Source: Bifidobacterium catenulatum PV20-2
Lineage (GTDB): Bacteria > Actinomycetota > Actinomycetes > Actinomycetales > Bifidobacteriaceae
DNA: 64,000 bases
Direction: 5' to 3'
Assembly (NCBI RefSeq): GCF_000800455.1
Contig: NZ_CP007456.1
Location: 744,001 to 808,000, forward strand
The notes under the pieces were generated by a model. It was not told where the DNA came from and searched no databases. It worked only from the letters and a program-made list of their open reading frames with translations. Positions 27,231 to 36,524 of this stretch are shown piece by piece. Every line of letters starts with the position of its first letter. Position 1 is the first letter of the stretch. The position numbers and the translations under genes are program-made.

Positions 27231-28556
27231 TTACAGCGTCAGTAGATCGAGATCGGTAGTGATCGACGTGTTGCGGGTGAACAGCGTACGACCTTCGCGC
27301 ACCGAACGAAGTACGTCGCAACGCTCGTATACGGCGTCGAACACGCTGGAAGCGTCAAGCACAATGAAATTCGCGGGCTTACCTGCTTCAAGACCATACG
27401 AATCGCGCATGCCGAGCGTGGTCGCACCATTGACCGTCAGGAACTTCAACGCATCATCGATTTCTTCGAAACTCATCATCTGCGCCAAATGCAGCACATA
27501 ATCGAGAATCAGCATCATATTGCCGTTACCGACCGGATACCACGGATCCTGCATGGAATCCTGACCAAGTGACACGTTCACTCCGGCCTCGGTGAGTTCC
27601 TTGACTCGTGTGATGCCGCGACGCTTCGGGAATGTGTCTTGACGTCCCTGCAGATACAGGTTCTCCGTAGGCGCGCAGGCGAAATTGATATGCGCGGCCT
27701 TCAACAGCTTGGTCAGATGGAAGAAATAGGCATTGTCGGCCGATCCCAAGGAACAAGTGTGGCTTGCCGTGGTCTTCGAACCAATACCAGCGCGATAGGC
27801 GAGTGCAGACAGCAATTCAAGATAACGTGAGTTTGGATCGTCGGTTTCGTCGCAATGTACGTCGATGAGTTTGTTGTACTTCGACGCCAGTTCAACCACG
27901 GTGTGCATGGAACGTTCGCCGAACTCACGGCACTGCTCGAAATGTGGAATGCCACCGACACAATCAGCGCCCATTTTCAAGCCTTCCTCAACCAAATCCG
28001 CTCCGGATTCACCATGAGGACCCTCATACGAGTACATGCCTTCCTGTGGGAAGGAGACGATTTGTAACGTGACGGTATCCTTAAGTTCCTCCTTCAATTC
28101 AAGCAAGGCCTTCAAGGAAGTGAGGTTTGGATCTGTGACATCGGCGTGGGAACGGATGAATTGCACGCCGTGACGCATTTCCTTTGCTATGCCGATTCTC
28201 GCCCGTTCCTTGACCTCGTCAACGGTAAGATCGGATTTGGTCTCGCTCCAGCGCTGAATGCCTTCGAACAGAGTGCCGGATTCGTTCACCGCGCCGGGCT
28301 TGCGTGCGGTAAATACGTAATCAAGATGCAGATGGGTGTCACAGAACGGCGGACATGCCAGTTTGCCTTCCAGATCGATGGTTTCGATGGATGATATATC
28401 CATACCCTGTGTGGCGAGTTTGGATACAAGCCTTTGTCCGATTTTCTTGAATCGTCCATCTTCAACAAGAATATCCTGCAATGGCGTGGTTTCGGCAGCA
28501 GTGCTTCCCGGCATGCCGGTGGCGATATGCACATTGGTGAATAGTGTGGTGGTCAT
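27231..28556 (-). CDS. Cytosine deaminase-like amidohydrolase (paralogue 1)
   Basis: A 441-residue metal-dependent amidohydrolase from MTTTLFTNV, preceded by AAAGGA. Metal and catalytic positions of CodA are kept: PPFCDTHLHLD (HxH), SFPQEGM (Gln), DVHCDETDDPNSR (His and Glu), TASHTCSLGS (His) and GQDSMQDPWYP (Asp). The substrate-loop segment ENLYLQGRQDTFPKRRGITR differs from the CodA consensus NPLVNIHLQGRFDTYP, so its substrate may not be cytosine. Possible alternatives are other amino-pyrimidines or isoguanine-like bases. Divergent from the PucR-type regulator gene. Confidence 0.88.
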   Translation of the reverse strand: MTTTLFTNVHIATGMPGSTAAETTPLQDILVEDGRFKKIGQRLVSKLATQGMDISSIETIDLEGKLACPPFCDTHLHLDYVFTARKPGAVNESGTLFEGIQRWSETKSDLTVDEVKERARIGIAKEMRHGVQFIRSHADVTDPNLTSLKALLELKEELKDTVTLQIVSFPQEGMYSYEGPHGESGADLVEEGLKMGADCVGGIPHFEQCREFGERSMHTVVELASKYNKLIDVHCDETDDPNSRYLELLSALAYRAGIGSKTTASHTCSLGSADNAYFFHLTKLLKAAHINFACAPTENLYLQGRQDTFPKRRGITRVKELTEAGVNVSLGQDSMQDPWYPVGNGNMMLILDYVLHLAQMMSFEEIDDALKFLTVNGATTLGMRDSYGLEAGKPANFIVLDASSVFDAVYERCDVLRSVREGRTLFTRNTSITTDLDLLTL

Positions 28557-28583
28557 GATGTTCCTTTGTTGTATTTTGCGATA

Positions 28584-28611
28584 CGTATAAGCATAAAATA
28601 GTGCGAGGCAA
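28584..28611 (-). promoter_or_regulatory. Candidate promoter of codA1
   Basis: On the minus strand TTGCCT (28611-28606) and TATACG (28589-28584) are 16 bp apart, 28 nt before the start codon. The 272-bp divergent gap (28557-28828) is AT-richer than its surroundings and probably also holds the regulator's promoter and operator; I could not define these. Confidence 0.35.
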
Positions 28612-28828
28612 GTGGGGATAGTCCACAATGGGGTTCGTAGATTGTCGTATCGCGTTTTATCCATCGTGGCAATGTCGTTGCTGGGGAAATGTTTTCATGA
28701 TGAGCCTTTCCGACGCTGTTACGTTGTTGTCATATCAATTGCATTTGATGCTGTTAGTATCGGCATTCGCCGTTGCCCTTACGTAAAAGGGATATGATGT
28801 CAACGTCACTGAGATTGGACAAAATGTC

Positions 28829-30391
28829 ATGTTGATAACAGTGTGGGATGTATTTTGTGCACCTATCTTCCAGCAATGTAATCCGCAGATCGCCGCTGGT
28901 GCGGCAGGGATGAGAAATGCCGTTAGATGGGCCTATACGCAGGAACGTTATGATGTGACTGAGTTTCTTGTCGGTGGGGAGATACTGATTATCGAAGGCA
29001 GCGCACTTGCTGAACACGCTGATGACGAAGGGTTAATCGCCTATGTGGATGCCCTGCACAGGGCTAAGGTAAGCGCTTTGGCGATGGAATTGGTGGATTT
29101 CTTCAACGAGGTTCCTCGAGCGTTGGCGCAACGAGCCGATGAACTTGGTTTGCCGGTGATTGGTTTGCGCAGACGCATGCCGTTTGTTGCCCTATGCCAA
29201 GAAATCAACACTGCTATTACCCGTGAACAGCTTACAGCTCATTTGCAGGTTGACAATTTATCTACATCCTTGGCCTCGCGTTTTTCATTGGCGAACACCG
29301 TTTCGGATGTTGCCCGGGCGCTCGCTGATACGTTGGGCGAGCATGTGACGATTATTGCGGCGGATGGCTCGTTAGCTGCTTCCGAAGGACTCGATGGCGT
29401 AACTGAGCGGAGTAAAGATATAGCTTTTCGTGTTCCTTCGGCTGACGGCATGCCTGTTGCCACTGTGATCGTTACACAGTATATGACGATTATGGAACCG
29501 CAGGCGCGTTCCTGCATAACTTCATTACTGACTCAGACGTTGCCGGCATTTGTCACTTCCGATATTGGTGAGAAACTTCAGGTGCGCCTGCTGTGTGGCA
29601 TGACCTCTTCCGACATGGGTCCTTCGGCTGAGGAGATTCTGCAGACGCAGGATATGATTCGCGCCTTAGGGCTTCTTACGGATATGCGGGCGTTGCCATT
29701 CGCCGTTCGTGTGGAACATTGGGACCATGGTGCACAGGTGCTGTCGAAATGCATCGCGCGTGTGAAAAGCATGATGATTCCCAGACGTATGCGTCTTATC
29801 CTCGCGCTTGATGGTGAACTGCTCGTCGGCGCTATTCTCAGCGATGATGCTTCTTGGTTTGCGTCCATGTCTGAGTTCGGCCATGATGTGCTGCGGACTT
29901 TTGCTGAGACGGGCGGTGACGCGGTCCAGATTGTCGAAGGCCTGACCGCGTCGGATGCGGTCAATCTGCTCACGGCGTTGTCTGCGGTGCGCTTCGCGGC
30001 AGAATCGCTTGGCCATACGCGCAGCCATGCATATGCTCGCAAGAAGTCAAGTTCGCATGGCCAAGGCGCAGTTGTCCCCGTGAGCGCCAGCGCATATCGG
30101 CGTTTGTTGTCTGTAGCGACGGCGCAGGATGCCGTGCACACATTCGTCAGTCAAGTCGCCGGTTCCCTCATTGACGCGGACGATATGCTGATTGACACAT
30201 TGTGCGTATTAATGGATTGCATGGGCAGCAAAACCATGGCCTGCGAATGGCTCGGCATACAACGGCAAACGTTGTATAACCGTCTGGAACGTGTAGAGCG
30301 GCTTACCGGCATTTCGCAGCATGACACCGTTTCCTGGAGTGCCATGTTGGTCGGAGTCAAACTCATTCATGAATTACGGGCCTTGGACTGA
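28829..30391 (+). CDS. PucR-family transcriptional regulator
   Basis: A 520-residue regulator. The N-terminal PucR domain begins with MLITVWDVFCAPIFQQC and contains FLVGGEILIIEGSAL and ALAMELVDFFNEVPRALAQRADELGLPVI, typical of purine-catabolism regulators. The C-terminus has the PucR/CdaR helix-turn-helix (LCVLMDCMGSKTMACEWLGIQRQTLYNRLERVERLTG). The middle GGDEF-like or sensor part is not recognised. Located between two cytosine-deaminase-like genes and a CodB-like permease, it most likely controls nucleobase salvage. No strong ribosome site is visible at the ATG. Confidence 0.9.
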   Translation: MLITVWDVFCAPIFQQCNPQIAAGAAGMRNAVRWAYTQERYDVTEFLVGGEILIIEGSALAEHADDEGLIAYVDALHRAKVSALAMELVDFFNEVPRALAQRADELGLPVIGLRRRMPFVALCQEINTAITREQLTAHLQVDNLSTSLASRFSLANTVSDVARALADTLGEHVTIIAADGSLAASEGLDGVTERSKDIAFRVPSADGMPVATVIVTQYMTIMEPQARSCITSLLTQTLPAFVTSDIGEKLQVRLLCGMTSSDMGPSAEEILQTQDMIRALGLLTDMRALPFAVRVEHWDHGAQVLSKCIARVKSMMIPRRMRLILALDGELLVGAILSDDASWFASMSEFGHDVLRTFAETGGDAVQIVEGLTASDAVNLLTALSAVRFAAESLGHTRSHAYARKKSSSHGQGAVVPVSASAYRRLLSVATAQDAVHTFVSQVAGSLIDADDMLIDTLCVLMDCMGSKTMACEWLGIQRQTLYNRLERVERLTGISQHDTVSWSAMLVGVKLIHELRALD

Positions 30392-30517
30392 CATGCACTT
30401 GTCGATTTGTCCATTCCCGTGCGCAAGTCGGTTAACATGACGGTCACCAGAGCGCAAATCCCATCATGCATAGTCATCGCCATGGTCGATGTTTCGATGA
30501 AAAGAAAGGTGACCGTA

Positions 30518-31972
30518 ATGACAGTACAAACGATTACGCTGACAACGATTAATGGCCACAAGAGCAATGCAAACAATCGAGATGACAATGTCGAGGATGA
30601 GTTGCAAGTCATTCCAGAGAAAAGCAAGACTACGAGCCTATGGGGACAGTTCTGGGTTTGGTTCGGTGCCAATGTGGCTCCTATCAATTGGCTGCTTGGC
30701 GCTTTGGGCGTGCAGATGGGACTAGGACTGTGGGAGACCTTCGGCGTGATTGTCTTTGGCAATGTGATTGGCATGTCCGTATTCGGTGTGATGGTACTGC
30801 TTGGTCAGCGCACGGGATTGACCGGCATGCTGCTCGGTCGTCGTGTGTTCGGGCGCGTAGGCAACTACCTACCCAGTATTATTCAGTCGATTGTGGTGAT
30901 CGGCTGGTGTGCGGTGAACACCTGGGTGGTACTTGATTTGGTCACCGCCCTGTTGATGAAAATTGGTCTGGTTTCCTCGATTGAAGGGCATTTCGCGCTG
31001 AAGGCAGCCATTGGCGGTGTGGTGATGATCATTCAGGTCATTATTTCACTGTTCGGCTATAAGGCCATCTCTACATTTGAAAAGTGGACTGTTCCGCCGA
31101 CTGTGGCCATTCTGCTGATGATGACCATCGCCGCATGGGGATTCATGGGTATCGATTGGAATTTTGCAGGCTCGCTACCAGCTGGAGGAACCGACCATTT
31201 TGCGGCAATCTCCTCAATTATGACCGCCATCGGCATCGGCTGGGGCTTCACTTGGCTCACCTACGCTTGTGATTACTCACGTTTCGTGTCCAAAAGCGTG
31301 CCGAAGAAGAAGCTGTTTGGTGCCTCCGCCATTGGCCAGTTCATTCCCGTGTGCTGGCTTGGTCTGCTCGGCGCGACTCTTGCTACCAAGTCTGGTAGCA
31401 TCGATCCCGGCCAGCTGATTGTCGACAACTTTGGTGCTCTTGCCATTCCGGTGCTGCTGCTAGTGCTGCACGGTCCGATTGCCACGAACATCCTCAACCT
31501 CTACAGCTGCACACAATCAGTGCTCGCCCTTGATGTGAAGGTTAATCGTCGTGCTCTCAACATCGTGATCGGCGTGTTCGCATGGTTCGGTGTACTGCTG
31601 TTCCTGAGCATGTCCGATATTGGTAACACACTGGATGGCTGGCTGTCGTCTGTGGCCGGCTGGACCGCAGTGTGGGGCGGTATCATGATGGTACATTTCT
31701 TCGTCATTGAGCGTAAGCGCGACGACTTCTCTTCGGTACTGAACCAGAAGGGGCATGAGGGCATGACGTTGGTACGTTGGCAGGCGCTGATCGCGTTCTT
31801 CGCCGGCTTGGCCATGTGCTGGGCCATGAGCTATGGCAGCCTGTTCCAGGGGCCTATCGCCGTTGCCATGGGCAACATTGATTTGAGCTGGCTTGGAGGT
31901 ATGGTCACTTCGGCCCTTGTCTACTACGTTTTGGCCAAAATGACCTGTGTGGATCGCGAACTCGCGGAATAG
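30518..31972 (+). CDS. codB: Cytosine/purine permease, NCS1 family (CodB-like)
   Basis: A 484-residue protein with about 12 membrane helices after a polar N-terminus of ~40 residues. NCS1 features are LWGQFWVWFGANVAPINWLLGALG at the first helix, GQRTGLTGMLLGRRVFG after helix 2, WCAVNTWVVLDLVTAL in helix 3, and TYACDYSRFVSKSVPKKKLFGA in the middle. The start at 30518 is supported by AAAGGTGAC. Context, between a PucR-type regulator and codA, makes cytosine the likely substrate. Longer open frame from 30407 has no ribosome site. Confidence 0.92.
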   Translation: MTVQTITLTTINGHKSNANNRDDNVEDELQVIPEKSKTTSLWGQFWVWFGANVAPINWLLGALGVQMGLGLWETFGVIVFGNVIGMSVFGVMVLLGQRTGLTGMLLGRRVFGRVGNYLPSIIQSIVVIGWCAVNTWVVLDLVTALLMKIGLVSSIEGHFALKAAIGGVVMIIQVIISLFGYKAISTFEKWTVPPTVAILLMMTIAAWGFMGIDWNFAGSLPAGGTDHFAAISSIMTAIGIGWGFTWLTYACDYSRFVSKSVPKKKLFGASAIGQFIPVCWLGLLGATLATKSGSIDPGQLIVDNFGALAIPVLLLVLHGPIATNILNLYSCTQSVLALDVKVNRRALNIVIGVFAWFGVLLFLSMSDIGNTLDGWLSSVAGWTAVWGGIMMVHFFVIERKRDDFSSVLNQKGHEGMTLVRWQALIAFFAGLAMCWAMSYGSLFQGPIAVAMGNIDLSWLGGMVTSALVYYVLAKMTCVDRELAE

Positions 31973-31978
31973 GACAAG

Positions 31979-32034
31979 CCTGAGGTTTCTCTCAGGATTT
32001 GGTGCCGGTAAAATCTACAGGGGTTTACCGGCAC
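31979..32034. terminator. Twin hairpins between codB and codA
   Basis: Two hairpins in tandem: a 6-bp stem (31979-31984/31991-31996) and an 11-bp perfect stem (32002-32012/32024-32034). There are no T-runs. They could attenuate or process the codB-codA transcript. Confidence 0.45.
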
Positions 32035-32070
32035 TGCTCATTGCTCCCCTATAGCAGAAGGTGATTTCCA

Positions 32071-33318
32071 TTGATTATCCGCAATGTACATATAGATAAT
32101 GCTGACTCTGCCAGTGATATACGCGTCGAAGACCAGCGATTCACCGCCATTGAGTCTTCCGAATCGCATTGCATAAAGGAACGGTCAGGGGAGGAAGTCA
32201 TTGATGGGCATGGTGGCTTAATGATTCCTCCCTTTGTCGACCCTCATATTCATCTTGATGCTGCTTTGACTGCCGGACAACCGGAATGGAATGAAACAGG
32301 AACTCTGTTCGATGGAATTCGCATTTGGTCGGACCGCAAGAAAACGCTCAGTGTTGATGATGTCAAGGACCGTGCTTTGCGCACCCTGAAACTGATGGCT
32401 GGGCACGGTATCCAATACGTGCGCACCCATGTCGATGTGACGGATCCCGATTTGACCGCTTTACATGCCATGCTTGAATTGCGCGAACAGGTGAGCGATT
32501 TCATGGATGTGCAAATCGTGGCTTTCCCCCAAGAGGGCATTCTCTCTTTCCCGAATGGCAAACGTTTGATGGAACGTGCTGTTGATGAAGGTGTGGATGT
32601 GGTGGGCGGAATTCCGCATTTTGAATTTAACCGTGACTACGGCGTCGAATCGTTACGTTTTCTTTCGGATCTCGCCATGAAGCATGATCGGCTGGTTGAC
32701 GTGCATTGCGATGAAATTGACGATCCTTCATCCCGCAATCTGGAGGTTCTTGCTACATTGGCTTATGAATCCGGCATGGGTAGACGTTTCACCGCGAGCC
32801 ATACCACTGCCATGGGGTCCTATAACGATGCGTATACGTACAAGTTGTTCCGTCTGTTGCGGATGTCTGGCATGAATTTTGTGAGTAATCCGCTGGTGAA
32901 CATGCATCTGGGAGGACGGTTCGATACCTATCCCAAGCGTCGTGGGCTTACTCGAATCAAGGAACTTACCGAAGCCGGGATAAATGTGGCATTCGGCGAG
33001 GACGATATTCGCGATCCCTGGAGCCCGTTGGGCGCCGGCAATATGCTTGACGTGGTGCATATGGGGGCGTATGCGGCGCAGCTCATGGGTTATACGCAAA
33101 TTCAGGAGTCGTATCGTTATGTAACCTACAATGGCGCCAAAGCATTGTGCGTCGATAATGATTACGGTATCCAAGTGGGAAAGAAGGCGAGCTGCATCAT
33201 CCTCAATGCGCCTGATTTCTATCAGGCGTTGAACAATCATGTGGAGGTGATGGCCAGCATTCGACGGGGAAAAGTTGTTGCTTTGACTCAGCCGGCCGTT
33301 ACGACATTGATGGTCTGA
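32071..33318 (+). CDS. codA: Cytosine deaminase
   Basis: A 415-residue amidohydrolase converting cytosine to uracil and ammonia. It follows E. coli CodA closely: PPFVDPHIHLDAAL (HxH), VAFPQEGI (Gln), DVHCDEIDDPSSR (His/Glu), TASHTTAMGSYNDAY (His), NPLVNMHLGGRFDTYPKRRG, FGEDDIRDPWSPLGAGNM (Asp) and a C-terminal VVALTQPAVTTLMV. The start codon appears to be TTG at 32071 with AGAAGGTGA just upstream. It shares a strand and probably a transcript with codB. Confidence 0.95.
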   Translation: MIIRNVHIDNADSASDIRVEDQRFTAIESSESHCIKERSGEEVIDGHGGLMIPPFVDPHIHLDAALTAGQPEWNETGTLFDGIRIWSDRKKTLSVDDVKDRALRTLKLMAGHGIQYVRTHVDVTDPDLTALHAMLELREQVSDFMDVQIVAFPQEGILSFPNGKRLMERAVDEGVDVVGGIPHFEFNRDYGVESLRFLSDLAMKHDRLVDVHCDEIDDPSSRNLEVLATLAYESGMGRRFTASHTTAMGSYNDAYTYKLFRLLRMSGMNFVSNPLVNMHLGGRFDTYPKRRGLTRIKELTEAGINVAFGEDDIRDPWSPLGAGNMLDVVHMGAYAAQLMGYTQIQESYRYVTYNGAKALCVDNDYGIQVGKKASCIILNAPDFYQALNNHVEVMASIRRGKVVALTQPAVTTLMV

Positions 33319-33450
33319 ATATCAGTGCGCCTACTTCTGCGTTGTTCTCATGTTTTATCGTGGCCTCCAATCTAGATGAGGCATGGATTCAGGAATCAGA
33401 GTTCCTTCAATGAGCATGAGACTGACTGGATGATAATGATGTAAGAAACG

Positions 33451-33490
33451 GATGCGGGGTCGTGTGCAGGATTGCACACGACCCCGCATC
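33451..33490. terminator. Bidirectional terminator hairpin
   Basis: A perfect 18-bp stem (33451-33468/33473-33490) closed by a GGAT tetraloop, between convergent codA and the DUF349 gene. No other feature is seen in the 33319-33537 gap. Confidence 0.88.
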
Positions 33491-33537
33491 CATATGTCGC
33501 TATCGACTGAAGATTGGCGGCATCGCGGCGGCGGCCA

Positions 33538-34974
33538 TTACTTGATGGCGTTCAGCCACTGCTCCTTGGTGGCCTTCTCGGACTCAAGCTTGGCCTTTTT
33601 CTTCGGATCGGATTCGGCTGCGATCTTCGCGTCAAGCTCGGCGAGCTGTGCGTTGAGCTGCTCCTCGAAGGAGGACTTGCGGGCGTCGGCTTCCGGATCA
33701 GACTGCTTCCACGCGGCATCCTCGACAGCCTTGATTTGCTTGTCGACGGCGTCGAGGCGACCCTCGATGCGGCGTACTTCGTCGCGTGGCACATAGCCGA
33801 TCTGATCCCACTCCTCCTGAATGGCGGCGAGAGCCTGACGAGCCTGCTTGGCGCTTTCCTCATCCTTGACGGGAACAAGCGCCTCGGCCTTGACCAGCAG
33901 AGCTTCCTTCTTGGCGAGATTCTCTTTCTCAGAGGAGCTGATCTGATCACGATCTGCCTGACGCGCGTTGAAGAATGCGTCTGCGGCGGCGCGGAAACGC
34001 TCCCACATGGCGTCATCATCACGACGACCGGCACGACCGGCCTTCTTCCAACGATCCATCAGCTCGGTGAACTTGCGGGAAGTCTCAACCCAAGCGGTGG
34101 AATCCTGAAGCGCCTCGGCCTCCGCGATGATGGCTTCCTTGGCTGCCTTGGCGGAATTGCGTTCTTCGTCACGGCTCTGCACCCACTTGCGGCGAGCGAA
34201 ATTAAACTTGGTGCGGGCCGCGGAGAAGCGGGACCACAGGGCATCTGCGTCTTCCTTGTCGATGCGGATGTTGTTGCGCTGGTGTTCCTGCCACTGCTGG
34301 AAGAGTGAACGGAACTTGTCGGCAGTGGAACGCCAGTTGGTGTTTTCGTCAAGGGAATCAGCCAATGCCTCGGCCTTCTCCACAATGGCGGTACGCTCCT
34401 TAAGAGCCTTGGCGATGGCGGCCTTGCGTGCCTCGGTCAACGCGGTTTTCTTGGCCGCGCCTTCCTCCTTCAGCGCCTCGAACTGGGCCTTGAGAGCGGC
34501 CAGATCGCCCACCACTGCCGGCTGTTCGGTTTCCGTGGACAACGCCTTGATGGTTTCGTCGATTTCGCGGGACTTCACATTATTGGACTTGAGCTTGTTG
34601 GCGAACAGGTCCAGCTTGGCCTTCAGATCAAGGTAACGGCGGGCATACAAGGCCAGCGCCTCTTCCTTGGAGGCGTCAGAAAACTGGCCGACCTCACGTT
34701 CTCCTTCACCGTCCTTGACGAACACGGTGCCATCATCAGCGACACGGCCGAACGCTTCGGCGGCCTTCACATCAGTATCGGAGAATCCGGTGGACGCTGC
34801 AGCCGGGGCGGTGTGCTGCGGAGCCTTCTTGGCGAAGGCCGCAGGGCTCGGAGCGTGCGGCTTCATTGAAGCAGGGCTCGGAACGGCCGGTTTGCTGGCC
34901 TTGACTGCGGGCGTCGTCGCCTGCTCGGTGGTTTCATTAATGTTCTCGGACGCGGTGACATTCTCGTCGGCCAT
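33538..34974 (-). CDS. DUF349 repeat protein
   Basis: A 478-residue, highly charged, mostly helical protein. After an Ala/Pro-rich tail (about 1-65) come repeated DUF349 units with conserved Trp and Phe: WRSTADKFRSLFQQWQEH, LWSRFSAARTKFNFARRKW, WVETSRKFTELMDRWKKAGR, MWERFRAAADAFFNAR, EEWDQIGYVPRDE. The C-terminus is a long coiled coil. The ribosome site AAAGGAGC supports the ATG. The family is widespread in Actinobacteria (and Bacteroidetes) with no agreed function; RNA or ribosome association has been suggested, but nothing here tests it. Divergent from hisS. Confidence 0.9.
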   Translation of the reverse strand: MADENVTASENINETTEQATTPAVKASKPAVPSPASMKPHAPSPAAFAKKAPQHTAPAAASTGFSDTDVKAAEAFGRVADDGTVFVKDGEGEREVGQFSDASKEEALALYARRYLDLKAKLDLFANKLKSNNVKSREIDETIKALSTETEQPAVVGDLAALKAQFEALKEEGAAKKTALTEARKAAIAKALKERTAIVEKAEALADSLDENTNWRSTADKFRSLFQQWQEHQRNNIRIDKEDADALWSRFSAARTKFNFARRKWVQSRDEERNSAKAAKEAIIAEAEALQDSTAWVETSRKFTELMDRWKKAGRAGRRDDDAMWERFRAAADAFFNARQADRDQISSSEKENLAKKEALLVKAEALVPVKDEESAKQARQALAAIQEEWDQIGYVPRDEVRRIEGRLDAVDKQIKAVEDAAWKQSDPEADARKSSFEEQLNAQLAELDAKIAAESDPKKKAKLESEKATKEQWLNAIK

Positions 34975-35090
34975 GGCCAGCTCCTTTAAGTAAGCTTCAT
35001 GTAGTGCAGGGGATGCGGATCATACGAACGTGCTTCCAAAGCCTGAAAAACGCGATGCATTTTCCGCAACCTCATTTATTATAGGGAATC

Positions 35091-36482
35091 GTGGCAAAAG
35101 GCGCATCTATTTCAGGATTTCCAGAGTGGCTCCCCTCTGAACGTGTTGTGGAGCAGCGTGTTATCGACACGCTCCGTGAAGTTTTCGAGCTCAATGGCTT
35201 CATAGGCATTGAAACTCGTGCGGTTGAGCAGGGTTCGAGCCTGCTCAAAAAAGGCGAAACCAGCAAGGAGATTTACTTGCTGAGCCGTCTTCAGGAGGTC
35301 GGTCATGAGTCCGACACTCCGATTGAAGATCGTCTTGGTCTGCATTTTGATTTGACTGTTCCGCTGAGCCGTTATGTCGTTGAGCATTCGGGTGATTTGG
35401 CGTTTCCGTTTAAGCGTTGGCAGATTCAGAAGGTCTGGCGTGGCGAACGTCCTCAGGAAGGTCGTTTCCGCGAGTTCGTGCAGGCCGATATCGATGTGAT
35501 CGGCAATGGTGATCTACCGGACCATTATGAGGTTGAGTTGCCGCTGGTCATGGTATCGGCTTTGGAACGTCTGCGCGAGTTCGGTCTGCCGAAGGCCACC
35601 GTGCATGCGAACAACCGCAAGCTCTCCGAAGGTTTCTACCGTGGTTTGGGTCTGAACGACATCGAAGGCGTGCTTCGTGAGATCGACAAGCTCGACAAAA
35701 TCGGTGCCGACGAAGTGGCCAAGCTGCTGGTGGAAGGTTGCGGAGCCGACGAGAATCAGGCTCGTGCGTGCCTTGAACTCGCGGAGCTTACCGCCGCCGA
35801 TGGTGCGGAGCTGTCCAGCAAGTTTGACGCGTTGTGTGAGAAGCACGGCATCGCCAATGATTCCGAGGCGTATGCGCTCGCACGTCAGGGTCTTGACACG
35901 TTGGCGATGATTGTTGACGAGGCCGCTCGTATTCGCCCGGGCTCCGTGATTGCGGATCTGAAGATCGCCCGCGGCTTGGATTATTACACCGGTTCCGTGT
36001 ATGAGACGTTCCTTGACGGTGCAGCCTCGCTCGGATCTATCTGCTCCGGAGGTCGTTACGACAACCTCGCATCGCAAGGCAGCAAGAAGTACCCGGGTGT
36101 GGGCCTGTCCATCGGCCTGTCCCGCTTGGTTTCGTACATGTTGCACACCGCCGGTGCTCACGCGAATCGTGTGTCCCCGGCTTCTGTGCTCGTGGCCGTG
36201 TGGAACGAGGAGGACCGTTCCGCGTCCAACCTGATCGCCAACCAGCTGCGCGCCCGTGGCATCGCCGCTGACGTGGCTCCGACCGCGGCCAAGCTCGGCA
36301 AGCAGATCAAGTATGCCGACAAGCTCGGCATTCCGTACGTGTGGTTCCCCGCAGACGAGTCCACGCAAGACGCTTCGGACGAAGTCAAGAACATTATCAC
36401 AGGCGACCAGCAGCCGGCCGACGCACAGTCTTGGGAGCCGGATACTGTGTATGCCCAGCAAACCGTTACCGTAGAAGCCTGA
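35091..36482 (+). CDS. hisS: Histidyl-tRNA synthetase
   Basis: A 463-residue class II synthetase starting at GTG. Motif 1 region FELNGFIGIETRAVEQ, motif 2 with RGERPQEGRFREFVQADIDVIG, the His-specific GLDYYTGSVYE (about 300), motif 3 GVGLSIGLSRL, and a C-terminal anticodon-binding domain. A TATTAT sequence 8 nt before the GTG and an overlapping AGGGA leave it unclear whether the transcript is leaderless. Followed 42 nt later by aspS, the usual hisS-aspS order. Confidence 0.97.
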   Translation: MAKGASISGFPEWLPSERVVEQRVIDTLREVFELNGFIGIETRAVEQGSSLLKKGETSKEIYLLSRLQEVGHESDTPIEDRLGLHFDLTVPLSRYVVEHSGDLAFPFKRWQIQKVWRGERPQEGRFREFVQADIDVIGNGDLPDHYEVELPLVMVSALERLREFGLPKATVHANNRKLSEGFYRGLGLNDIEGVLREIDKLDKIGADEVAKLLVEGCGADENQARACLELAELTAADGAELSSKFDALCEKHGIANDSEAYALARQGLDTLAMIVDEAARIRPGSVIADLKIARGLDYYTGSVYETFLDGAASLGSICSGGRYDNLASQGSKKYPGVGLSIGLSRLVSYMLHTAGAHANRVSPASVLVAVWNEEDRSASNLIANQLRARGIAADVAPTAAKLGKQIKYADKLGIPYVWFPADESTQDASDEVKNIITGDQQPADAQSWEPDTVYAQQTVTVEA

Positions 36483-36524
36483 AATCGCAAGACTTCAATC
36501 AAGAGAATAAGGAATAGGGGAAGC

